From: Epiperipatus broadwayi
Lineage: Eukaryota > Onychophora > Udeonychophora > Euonychophora > Peripatidae
Assembly: GCA_028023455.1 (NCBI GenBank)
Contig: JAQFVV010000012.1
Location: 3,314,023 to 3,378,022, forward strand
DNA length: 64,000 nucleotides
Direction of reading: 5' to 3'
In this document: piece by piece, positions 23,891 to 31,880 of the stretch
How the letters are laid out: each line of letters starts with the position of its first letter
How positions within the stretch are numbered: the stretch's first letter is position 1
Made by a program: the position numbers and the translations under genes
The notes under the pieces: model-generated
Seen by the model: the letters and a program-made list of their open reading frames with translations, nothing else
What the model was told of the DNA's origin: nothing
The model's database searches: none

Positions 23891-24518
23891 GAAGGTAAAA
23901 CATTTTTGAAAATTCTTTTCATCATCCTAAAAAGAAAAATATTAAAGAAAAAATATATTTTTATTAGATTTTCCATATAAGTGAGGATGGGGAAGGGGTA
24001 GAATTTTTTTTTAGTTTTGATATACCCATTATCTAATCAATATTAAATTAATAATTAGGTTTTCTATAGTCAAGTTATCTGACATAAAAATACTAAGCCT
24101 GTTTTGAACTTAAATTCTTATGGTAAAGACATGGTATATGATAAAAGTAATATTATTCTATGAGGTCTCTTTATCTTTTATGTATATATATAACTTTATA
24201 GCGCTAAAACTTTATAATGAGAAATAATTCAAGTATTCAACCTTTCTAAAAATTGAAAACGTATCTAATAAGAATATATGTGTGTATTATTTGCTAAAGT
24301 AACTTCATGGTTAATACTTGTGCTTTTTTGCCTACAACCTGGATTAAAGATCCAGTTAGACATAGCTATCCCGCAGTAAATCTCACGAGTCTTAGAAGCA
24401 TTAGTTGATAAATATTTATCATTAGGTGTACCTCTATGCAACATATTGTACCATCTAATCTTTCTAAGTTACTTAATAATTCTAAATATAACATTGATAA
24501 AAAGCATGAAAGTAATAG
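23891..24518. other. AT-rich spacer, possibly decayed Penelope sequence
   Basis: It lies just upstream of the next nuclease relic and could be an unrecognisable remnant of its reverse transcriptase. Nothing firm can be read. A minus-strand frame at 24366-24566 overlaps the + strand relic and is not supported. Confidence 0.35.
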
Positions 24519-24819
24519 AAAATTATTTGCCTTTGTAGGACATATATTGATGAGTTTAGTGTTCATTGAAAAAGAGATTTAAAATTTTTAATTTATGAGA
24601 GAGATAAAGTATACAAAATAAATACTGTTCAATTATTTTCTGTATTTACTAATTATAAATTTGGATGCAGTGAGTAATTTATATTTGATTTGGATAAAGT
24701 ATAGGTACTGCATAAAGAAAAGAATAATAAAAAAGATTTTTAAAAATGCTATTGTTATTATGAGAGGAAGTAATTTGACTAATAGACATGATGCTAAAGT
24801 AAAAATTCATAAAGTATAA
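24519..24819 (+). pseudogene. Penelope-like element relic: GIY-YIG endonuclease end
   Basis: Read on the + strand with frameshifts, it parallels the relic at 3087-3445 block by block. KIICLCRTYIDE corresponds to KWLCICGKAYIGE. SLKKRFKIF corresponds to TLEKRSKEH. IFDLDKV (stop) VLHKEKNNKK corresponds to FDFNKVKILCIERNNNKR. KNAIVIMRGSNLTNRHDAKV corresponds to KEAMLIKSEKQQLINRQTAN. It ends at a stop codon at 24817-24819. The YIG glycine has become aspartate and several stops interrupt it. This shows at least two dead copies of one Penelope family in the window. Confidence 0.65.
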
Positions 24820-25100
24820 TATAAGCAAATAGTTTATACTTTGTGGCTAATTATGAATCAAAATATGATAGATAATGTGAAGTAATGCAATGTGGGTGCT
24901 AAATGTATTAATTTTATAATTAAAAGTAATTGATATAATTAAGTGGTATAAAATCAGTGCATCAATTTATTTATTTTTGAATTTTTTTTTTAAAAACTTA
25001 GATCACCATTATTCATTTATGACATATAAATAATCATTATGAATAGACTTTTAATTTAAGTTAGTTTTACATATTTTATTGAAACTATATTTAGATTAAA

Positions 25101-25460
25101 ACAGGCAAAAACTCACTATACATTTTGCCACCCAGTAAGCTAGAGTAATCAATGTATGCCAGAAGGCTTGTGCATAAAATCCCTATCTACTGCCTACTGA
25201 TCCAATATCCACAAACTAGTTTCTGACTTGTGGCCCTCGTCAGTGAGAAGCATTGGATCTGACAGCACTGCACCTAGATCTTACATCCAAGGTCCTAGAT
25301 CTCAGATCCAAGGCTCCTCACTGATGAAAGCCACAAGACAGAAACTAGTCTGGGGATATTGGATGAGGCACTAGATGGGTATTTTATGCACAAGCCTTCT
25401 GGCATCCATTGATTACTCTAGCTTGCTGTGTGGCAATACATATAGTGAGTTTTTGCCTGT
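25101..25460. mobile_element. Foldback family 2 (FB2), palindromic copy
   Basis: The left end ACAGGCAAAAACTCACTATA (25101) is the inverse of the right end TATAGTGAGTTTTTGCCTGT (25441-25460). The arms carry ATGCCAGAAGGCTTGTGCAT (left) and ATGCACAAGCCTTCTGGCAT (right), plus AACTAGTTTCTGACTTGTGG against its inverse. The centre, near 25280-25300, has tandem AGATCTTACATCCAAGG-like blocks. Other members lie at 51590-51662, 54081-54410 and 54592-54808. No coding frame. Confidence 0.87.
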
Positions 25461-27117
25461 TGTAATAAAAGTTATAAGCAAGCATAAGAAATGGTGATCA
25501 TGTAATGTTTATTATATTTACAATAGAGAAAAATATATAAAATAGAGAAAACATTAATTAATGATAACATATTATATGAATCTAAAATCTAGAAATTGAT
25601 TGTAAAAAAACAAATAAATAAAGACATGGACATTAACATGTTTAAAATATTTATGAGAAAAATGACCAAAACCTCATGCTATTTTCTGAATCATGTACAG
25701 TTTTATTTGACAATAAAGATGATCATATATTTATCAAATACATATATTAATACAATGAAGAAGTGCTCAATTAAGTTTTGATTAGTATAAAAAAAAACAT
25801 TTTGGCTGGCATACTTACAAATAATTGAAGAATAACCAAAAAAAAACCCATCTAAATTAAATGAACAATGAAATAAAAAAGAGAAACTAAACAAACAATA
25901 ATTAGAAAAAAATTTGTAAAGAATATAAAATAAAAAAGGAGATATTTTTCTTTGTTATGGAAAATTATTGAAATATATTTCAATATTTTGAGTTATTTAT
26001 TTCTTGAATTATTTTGTTCTGATATGCTATAACGAAAACTACAAAAATAGATAAATAAATCATAAAGAAAATACAAATTTAAAAATTAATCATAAATTTA
26101 TTTTTATACATTTTTTTTGTAAAAAATAATAAATAAAATAATACTGCCTGTTACAATTCCTAGTAGTAATGAGACATTTGTGAGACTCATCTAAAAGATG
26201 GGTTCTAAAATAATAACAGCCACATATATGTGAAACATGAAAACATTATTAGCATCTTTCGTTTGTTTGTTTTAATAATATTATATGTATGAACTTAATA
26301 CTGACATTCTATTTTTAAAATTTATTAAAATTAAATCATAAAGAATATTTGCTACTGATTTTAATATTGTTTACTTCCTTTTGTTATAATTTCTAAAAAG
26401 CTCACTGTTTGATGTGATATTGTGATTGATGTAGTCAGATGTTTTTGAAATTCATCACCTTGGTTAAATTCAGCTAAATTGGATCTTGACTGAAAGAAAA
26501 AAATAGCACAACAACTGAAGTTGATTAAAATTGATCTTTTTTAATTGAATCTAAAACAGAATAACAATGCTGGTTTATGATTTTAATTAAAAACAAAAAG
26601 AAATATTTTAAATATGCTTTTAAAATGTTAGATTAATAAAATCTGTCAATTCAAATATTGCTTATGACATTTATTAAAGTTTTTTTTCAAAAGTGAGCAG
26701 TACAAAAAAATAAAAAAACTTGGTTTAAAAAGTCTAATTCACTTATACTATTACATATAAAGGTGTACTTTATGTATACCTATTTTAATCTGTTATATAA
26801 AATTTTTGATTCATTTTTATATTGATATTTGTTATTATTTTTTCAGATAACTGGTATTAATTTATCAGATATTTTAAGAATTATTTAGAATGTTTTTTAT
26901 GACATTATTCTCTTCCATGGTAAAGAGTGCACCTTAACAAAATCACCTTTTAGTTGTATAATCATTACATAGACATTCTTTGATTAATCCAAACTGCTTG
27001 TATAGGATCTTCACTTTTTAGATAAAAATAGCTACTTATATAAACTAGTAATAATTGATTTACACTAACATTTCTAACATTGGCTAAATAAAGGTTTAAC
27101 CCATATATGTGTATATA
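25461..27117. other. AT-rich spacer
   Basis: No gene, RNA or repeat recognised. Two overlapping small open frames on opposite strands (25596-25894) have no protein-like features. It ends in a (TA)n tract at 27110-27122, against which the Penelope-like element is inserted. Confidence 0.4.
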
Positions 27118-27173
27118 TATATAATCAAAACTACCCCAAATCTAAAATTAAACCAGACCAGCATAAAATTATA

Positions 27174-27226
27174 TTAAAACACAACCTAAGGTTTCACTGC
27201 TACAAGCAGACTTCTCAAGTGTAAAG
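27174..27226 (-). ncRNA. Degenerate hammerhead-ribozyme-like motif in Penelope terminal region
   Basis: Read on the minus strand, the order matches a type I hammerhead. Stem I is ACAC (within CTTTACAC) pairing with GTGT (within GTGTTTTAA). A core TTGAGAAG stands where CTGATGAG is expected. Stem II is a perfect CTGCT-TGT-AGCAG hairpin (27197-27209), then GAAA (27192-27195). A minimal stem III is ACC-TTA-GGT followed by TG. Hammerheads are known in the terminal repeats of Penelope-like elements, which supports the reading. The core differs from consensus at two conserved bases, so self-cleavage is doubtful. The element's other end contains an intact CTGATGA (29901-29907, minus strand) but no matching GAAA. 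Confidence 0.5.
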
Positions 27227-27257
27227 AACTACAAAAAACTACACAATATATATACTA

Positions 27258-27659
27258 TTAAAAACTACCCACAAATACATTCACTTTCCATCCACCCTTA
27301 ATATTAAAAGAACTCTTAAATAAGTTAATTGCTTCAGAATAATACATTTTCAATAATAAAGTCTCTTTAATTCTTCTTTTGATTTCATTTCTCTCAAAGA
27401 AGACAACCTTAGCTTCATCAAAATCAATAGTGTGGCCTGTATCTTTTTCATGGACATACAAAGCAGAACTAAGATATCTATTTTTAACTCTACTTTTATG
27501 AACCTTTATTCTTTCATTTAAACTCAAACTACTCTGACCTATGTAAACCTTCTTATGAAATAAACAAGGAATAAAATATACTACACCAGGATTAGTCTTT
27601 CTATCAAAAACTTCTTTTGTATTATTTAATAAATTATTAATGTAACACCCTTTTTCCAA
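27258..27659 (-). CDS. Penelope-like element: GIY-YIG endonuclease segment
   Basis: The C-terminal part of the element protein, thought to nick target DNA so that reverse transcription can be primed there. By residue: GVVYFIPC (25-32, the GIY position as VVY), KVYIGQSS (37-44, YIG), LNERIKVH (47-54, the conserved arginine at 50), YVHEKDTGHTIDF (68-80), then ERNEIKRRIKETLLLK (89-104) with the likely metal-binding glutamate at 99. All core residues are present. The frame opens without an ATG and overlaps the RT segment by 34 bases in another frame. The shared run GGAAAAAGGG marks the junction, so this is one protein split by a single-base indel, not a separate gene. It ends at a normal stop at 27258. 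Confidence 0.9.
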   Translation of the reverse strand: MEKGCYINNLLNNTKEVFDRKTNPGVVYFIPCLFHKKVYIGQSSLSLNERIKVHKSRVKNRYLSSALYVHEKDTGHTIDFDEAKVVFFERNEIKRRIKETLLLKMYYSEAINLFKSSFNIKGGWKVNVFVGSF

Positions 27660-29302
27660 GCAATTTTCTTATTTCCAAACAATTTACTATTTCTACACAC
27701 AATATTATAAGAAGACAATTTAAATGGCAAAGAAATAAAATCATATTTTTCTTTAACCTTTACATCCTTACAAATATTACTATTAAATAAAATACTTTTA
27801 ACAAATTTATCAGAGCATCCAACACTCAAATAATCTTTATAAAATTGATATTTCTGAAACAAAGCTACCCCACTAGAATTATTTAATTTAATATTCCTAT
27901 GACAATAATTCATTAAAGCAGCTACTTTATGAGATACAGACTGATAGCTATCAGGTTTATTTATAGATCTTAATTCTTTACTTTTAACTAAATGACTGCA
28001 CAATAAACAATTAGTTTCTATATTTCTAATCACCAAAAGATCTAAAAATTTTAACTTTCCAAAATCTAACCCCCCTCCTACTAACACAAATTCCTTCAAT
28101 TTATCATTCCCAACTACATTTACAAATTCCTTCAATTTATCATTCTCAACTACAAATAAACAATCATCAACATATCTGACAAATAATTTTACATATAAAC
28201 AATTCTTTTTAATAATAATTTCCTCTTCCATAAAACTAATATAAACTGAACATACTAAAGGAGAAATAATATAACCTATTATCCACCCTTCCTTAATCTT
28301 ATAAAAATTACCTTTATAAGTAAAATACATAGAATCTTCCAATAACAAAAGCAAATCTTTAATTACCTTAATTTTATTTTTTGATAAAGAACTTTTCTTA
28401 ATCAATACAGACAAAAGAACATCAATACTGCTTAGCCTATTAACAGACTGATACATATTTTCAATATCTAAACTTCCAAATACCCAATTACTTTCCATTT
28501 TAAAATTATTAATCTTATCAAAAGCCTCAAAAGAAGAAGAAACTGTGTACTGACCAAAATCAACAAATTGTTTTAAAAAATTATTCAAGAATCTAGAAAT
28601 ACCCTCTACAACCCTACCTGTAAAATCAAAAATAAATCTTAAAGGAAAACCATCTTTATGAGTTTTAATATTCACAAACATCTTAGCTGATGTAAAATCA
28701 TTAGGATAGCATTTTAAATAATCTACTCTATTAAAAAATTTTAAATTAACCATTTTCTTCATAATATCTATCAATTTTCTTTTAATCAAATTACCTGGAT
28801 CTTTATCTAACAACATATATTTACCATTATTTAATTCTCTATCCATTTTCTTCTTTAATTCATCTCCTTTCATAATAACAAACCTACCAGCTTTGTCTTC
28901 ACGAGAAATGATTACATCATTAGCAATTAACCTATTTTTAAGATGTTTAATTTCAGCAGGATTAATAACAAATTTTTCATTCCTTTTTAAACTTTTATTC
29001 AAAATCGATTGAATACCAACTTTCTGCTCATCACTCAAATTACTAGATTCAATAGACGAAATTGTATCAAAAACTATATTTTTTGAATGAAATTGAACAA
29101 AATTAGGGCCTTTATCAAAAATATCTAATTCTCTATCATTTAACTTCAAATCCGATAGATTAACCACTCTATCCTCAGAAACCTTATTCTCATACCCTTT
29201 ATCACTACAATAAACTTTATTAACTTTCCCAAACAACCACTTTAATTTTCTTTCATATTTTTTACAATAGAAATTTGACCTATTCTGTCTAAATTGTCTC
29301 AA
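27626..29302 (-). CDS. Penelope-like element: reverse transcriptase segment
   Basis: A 558-residue open frame encoding the polymerase of the element, which copies its RNA into DNA at the target. By residue: NIKTHKDGFPLRFI (211-224) is the conserved finger motif. GSLDIENMYQSV (276-287) is motif A with catalytic D279. EGWIIGYIISPLVCSVY (338-354) is motif B. RYVDDCLFV (376-384) is motif C with D379 and D380. KPDSYQSVSHKVAALMNYCH (449-468) is the thumb region typical of Penelope RTs. Directly after motif C, NDKLKEFV is repeated in tandem (387-394 and 399-406), a 36-base in-frame duplication. The frame starts without an ATG because a homopolymer indel separates it from the N-terminal segment. Catalytic residues are intact. 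Confidence 0.93.
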   Translation of the reverse strand: MRQFRQNRSNFYCKKYERKLKWLFGKVNKVYCSDKGYENKVSEDRVVNLSDLKLNDRELDIFDKGPNFVQFHSKNIVFDTISSIESSNLSDEQKVGIQSILNKSLKRNEKFVINPAEIKHLKNRLIANDVIISREDKAGRFVIMKGDELKKKMDRELNNGKYMLLDKDPGNLIKRKLIDIMKKMVNLKFFNRVDYLKCYPNDFTSAKMFVNIKTHKDGFPLRFIFDFTGRVVEGISRFLNNFLKQFVDFGQYTVSSSFEAFDKINNFKMESNWVFGSLDIENMYQSVNRLSSIDVLLSVLIKKSSLSKNKIKVIKDLLLLLEDSMYFTYKGNFYKIKEGWIIGYIISPLVCSVYISFMEEEIIIKKNCLYVKLFVRYVDDCLFVVENDKLKEFVNVVGNDKLKEFVLVGGGLDFGKLKFLDLLVIRNIETNCLLCSHLVKSKELRSINKPDSYQSVSHKVAALMNYCHRNIKLNNSSGVALFQKYQFYKDYLSVGCSDKFVKSILFNSNICKDVKVKEKYDFISLPFKLSSYNIVCRNSKLFGNKKIAWKKGVTLIIY

Positions 29303-29648
29303 AAAAATTCAAAATTGAATAATTAAAATCTTGCCTCCTTTCTAAATAATATCTATTCCTTTTATATAGATAAATAAATGTATAAAACCTTACAAAAGTA
29401 TCTTTTAAAAAACTATTCAATATATATGACTGTAACTTAAAAACTAAATTTTTATTTTGAAGCAACTTTTTATTTCTACTAAAATTAATAACACAGCACC
29501 TAGGAAAAACACTATATTCCCTACATTTTTTAAGAAAATAAATCTGCCAACGTAAAGACTCTATCCTATCACTCAATTTAGACAAATTTTTAATCCTTCT
29601 AATATCATTAAATGGAAAATTATTAAAAACTAAACTCCACAAACCCAT
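29289..29648 (-). CDS. Penelope-like element: N-terminal segment
   Basis: About 119 codons from the first ATG (29646-29648, MGLWSLVFNNFPFNDIRR) to a stop at 29289. The residues are basic and aromatic-rich, with no motif I can name. It overlaps the RT frame by 14 bases, and the two join at a run of seven T. In one frame this reads NFFETI then stop; in the next it reads NFLRQFRQ and enters the RT segment. This is almost certainly the N-terminus of the same ~800-residue protein, split by a one-base homopolymer indel that may be real decay or a sequencing error. Confidence 0.75.
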   Translation of the reverse strand: MGLWSLVFNNFPFNDIRRIKNLSKLSDRIESLRWQIYFLKKCREYSVFPRCCVINFSRNKKLLQNKNLVFKLQSYILNSFLKDTFVRFYTFIYLYKRNRYYLERRQDFNYSILNFFETI

Positions 29649-29799
29649 ACTAAAAACGCAAATTACCAATTCCCTTATAAATTAAAACCCAATAAAAACA
29701 TACACACACTTATATATATATATAACTAAATAAACACAAACATACTCTTTCAACCCAAACTCAAACAACAAACATAATATACATAAATGACATTCAAAT

Positions 29800-29892
29800 A
29801 TATCAATAATTAAAAACAAAAAAAAAATATCAATAATAAAATGTCAACAATAAATATCAATAATAAAATATCAATAATAAAAAAAAAAAATC
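29800..29892. repeat. A-rich minisatellite in Penelope 5' region
   Basis: Four or more imperfect copies of AATATCAATAATAAAA separated by A-runs, between the element's start codon and its upstream terminus. Confidence 0.8.
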
Positions 29893-30009
29893 TTTACACT
29901 TCATCAGCAAAACTACTCTTAAACGCAAAAAACTCATTAAAATGTAAACATTTTTATGCTGGTCTGGTTTAATTTTAGATTTGGAGTAGTTTTGATTTTA
30001 TGTTGACTA

Positions 30010-31290
30010 GTTTAGCTTTATGCTTGTAATGTTTATATATATATAATTAGATTCCAACCAGTCACAACCTAAACATTCACAGTAAATATAGTAATCAATA
30101 TTTCTCACTGCTGTCATGGCAACCTTCTCACCTTTTTAATAGCAAGAATGGAAATCCATTCTTACTAATGGTCCATTGAATATATATGGACACTTAAAGA
30201 TTGCAACTTGACTACAGAGTATGAAATATTGTTACAATGAAGTTTAAATAAACCTCTTTAAACATGAATAACCATGTCACTATAATGCAGACTATAAATA
30301 GTCATCTATAACATTACTTCTTTCTTTCATATGTCATAGCATCAGCCAGGATGCAAACCCACACATGTCTGCAACCAACTACTTGCTTGGAAGGCGAGTG
30401 TGATGACTTCTCGGCTAACAATGCTTGACTGACCTTCCCACACACATCACATTACTTAATGCAATACTTTTAAATTGCCCGTGTATTATTTAGAAATAAT
30501 AAGTGAAATAGTGCCTAAAGCTAATCTGGGATAATGATGTAATTAGATTCCAACCAGTCACAATCTAAACATTCACAGTAAATATAGTAATCAATATTTC
30601 TCACTGGTGTCAAGGCAACCTTCTCACCTTTTTACTAGCAAGAATGGAAATCCATCCGTACGATGGTCCATTGAATATATATGGAAACTTAAAGATTGTG
30701 ACTTGACTACAGAGTATGAAATATTGTTACAATGAAGTTTAAATAAACCTCTTTAAACATGAATAAACATGTCACTATAATGCAGACTAATAAATAGTCA
30801 TCTGTAACATTACTTAATGCAATACTTTTTAAATTGCCCAATTGTTATAATGAAGTTTAAATAAACCTCTTTAAACATGAATAACCATGTCAGTATAATG
30901 CAGACTAATAAATAGTCAACTATAACATTACTTAATGCAATACTTTTTTTTTTATTAGTCTGCATTATAGTGACATGTTTATTCATGTTTAAAGAGATTT
31001 ATTTAAACTTCATTGTAACAATATTTCATACTCTGTAGTCAAGTTGCAATCTTTAAATGTCCATATATATTCAATGGACCATTAGTAAGAATGGATTTCC
31101 ATTCTTGCTATTAAAAAGGTGAGAAGGTTGCCTTGACAGCAGTGAGAAATATTGATTACTATATTTACTGTGAATGTTTAGGTTGTGACTGGTTGGAATC
31201 TAATTACATCATTATCCCAGATTAGCTTTAGGCACTATTTCGCTTATTATATATATATAAACATTACAAGCATAAAGCTAAATTTGGGGT
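30010..31290. repeat. Complex foldback array (direct and inverted copies)
   Basis: A ~260-bp unit starting TTAGATTCCAACCAGTCAC occurs at about 30044-30318 and 30541-30835 in direct orientation. A 3' part repeats at 30840-30945, and the unit recurs inverted at about 30955-31205, ending GTGACTGGTTGGAATCTAA. Outer inverted ends, AGCTTTATGCTTGTAATGTT (30014) against AACATTACAAGCATAAAGCT (31260), enclose the whole. The last end continues into a Penelope-type terminus at 31281. A SINE interrupts the first unit. It is probably a multi-arm foldback element linked to the adjacent Penelope ends. Confidence 0.85.
30320..30448 (-). mobile_element. tRNA-Gly-type SINE with 9-bp target duplication
   Basis: On the minus strand it contains GTTAGCCGAGAAGTC (A-box-like), CTCGCCTTCCAAGCAAG, which reads as the anticodon arm of tRNA-Gly(TCC), and GTGGGTTTGCATCCTGGC (B-box and T-arm). 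The 5' GCAT can pair with the 3' ATGC as a remnant acceptor stem. It ends GACATATGAAAGAAAG, a short (GAAA)n tail. Perfect ACATTACTT repeats flank it (30311-30319 and 30449-30457), and the uninterrupted sister units of the foldback array show the empty site AACATTACTTAATGC. This is clear evidence of retroposition after the array was formed. Confidence 0.92.
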
Positions 31291-31295
31291 AGTTT

Positions 31296-31299
<4 letters not shown>

Positions 31300-31328
<29 letters not shown>
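31300..31328. repeat. (TA)n microsatellite
   Basis: About 14 dinucleotide units lying between the Penelope-type terminus and the RTE fragment. Confidence 0.95.
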
Positions 31329-31331
<3 letters not shown>

Positions 31332-31816
31332 TTTAAAATTTCAATTGTCCATCTATTATCATATCTTCTAGCAATATGTCCAGCCCAACTCCACTTCAGT
31401 CTTTTAATTTTTTCAATGAGGTCAGTAACACCTATTTGTTCTCTTACCCATACATTGCGTTTTTCAATATCTTCTTGTTACTCCCAACATACACCTCTCC
31501 ATACATCTTTGTGTGGTCTGAAGTCTCTGTATTGCTCTTCTATTGAGTGCCCAAATCTCAGATCCATAAGTAAGAACTGGTAAAACACATTTGTTAAAAA
31601 CCTTCCTTTTCAAACACATAGGCATATTTCCTTTTAGTATCAAGTTATTTCTACTAAAAGCACTCCAAACAAGTTTAATTCTATGATTAATTTCCTCCAT
31701 TATGTTTCCATCTGTATTAATAATCTGACCAAGGTATTTGTAACTGTTAACTTCTTCTAATTCATCATAATTAATCTTTATTTTCATACTTTGAGCAAAT
31801 CGATTAAACATTACTT

Positions 31817-31822
<6 letters not shown>
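31329..31822 (-). pseudogene. RTE-type LINE fragment, truncated at both ends
   Basis: The minus-strand frame reads MFNRFAQSMKIKINYDEL, EVNSYKYLGQIINTDG, LKRKVFNKCVLPVLTYGSE and RAIQRLQTTQRCMERCML, followed after a frameshift by GVTDLIEKIKRLKWSWAGHI. This is the region just after the RT palm and the conserved C-terminal tail of RTE-like elements. It is nearly identical to part of the copy at 58590-60022, so both come from one recently active family. It carries no RT catalytic motif. Both ends stop at (TA)n microsatellites (31300-31328 and 31820-31857), an unusual pair of borders. Confidence 0.88.
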
Positions 31823-31878
<56 letters not shown>

Positions 31879-31880
31879 TA
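31820..31880. repeat. (TA)n then (AG)n compound microsatellite
   Basis: About 19 TA units followed by 11-12 AG units. It creates spurious open frames of repeated IY and LS residues on the minus strand. Confidence 0.95.

Larger units (their letters stand above)
27118..30003 (-). mobile_element. Penelope-like retroelement, nearly complete
   Basis: An approximately 2.9-kb unit transcribed on the minus strand. It has a reverse transcriptase followed by a GIY-YIG endonuclease, the order that defines endonuclease-bearing Penelope-like elements. The ends are inverted relative to each other: AAACTACCCCAAATCTAAAA (27128) against its near-inverse, ending GATTTGGAGTAGTTTT (29975-29993). A further isolated copy of this end, AATTTGGGGTAGTTTTGAT, lies at 31281. 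Adjacent (TA)n tracts may be the preferred target. Decay is limited to two single-base frameshifts and a small in-frame duplication, so the copy is young compared with the relics elsewhere in the window. Confidence 0.9.

Noticed and set aside
24366-24566. 66-codon minus-strand open frame
   Set aside because: It overlaps, on the opposite strand, a Penelope nuclease relic that is supported by homology to two other copies.
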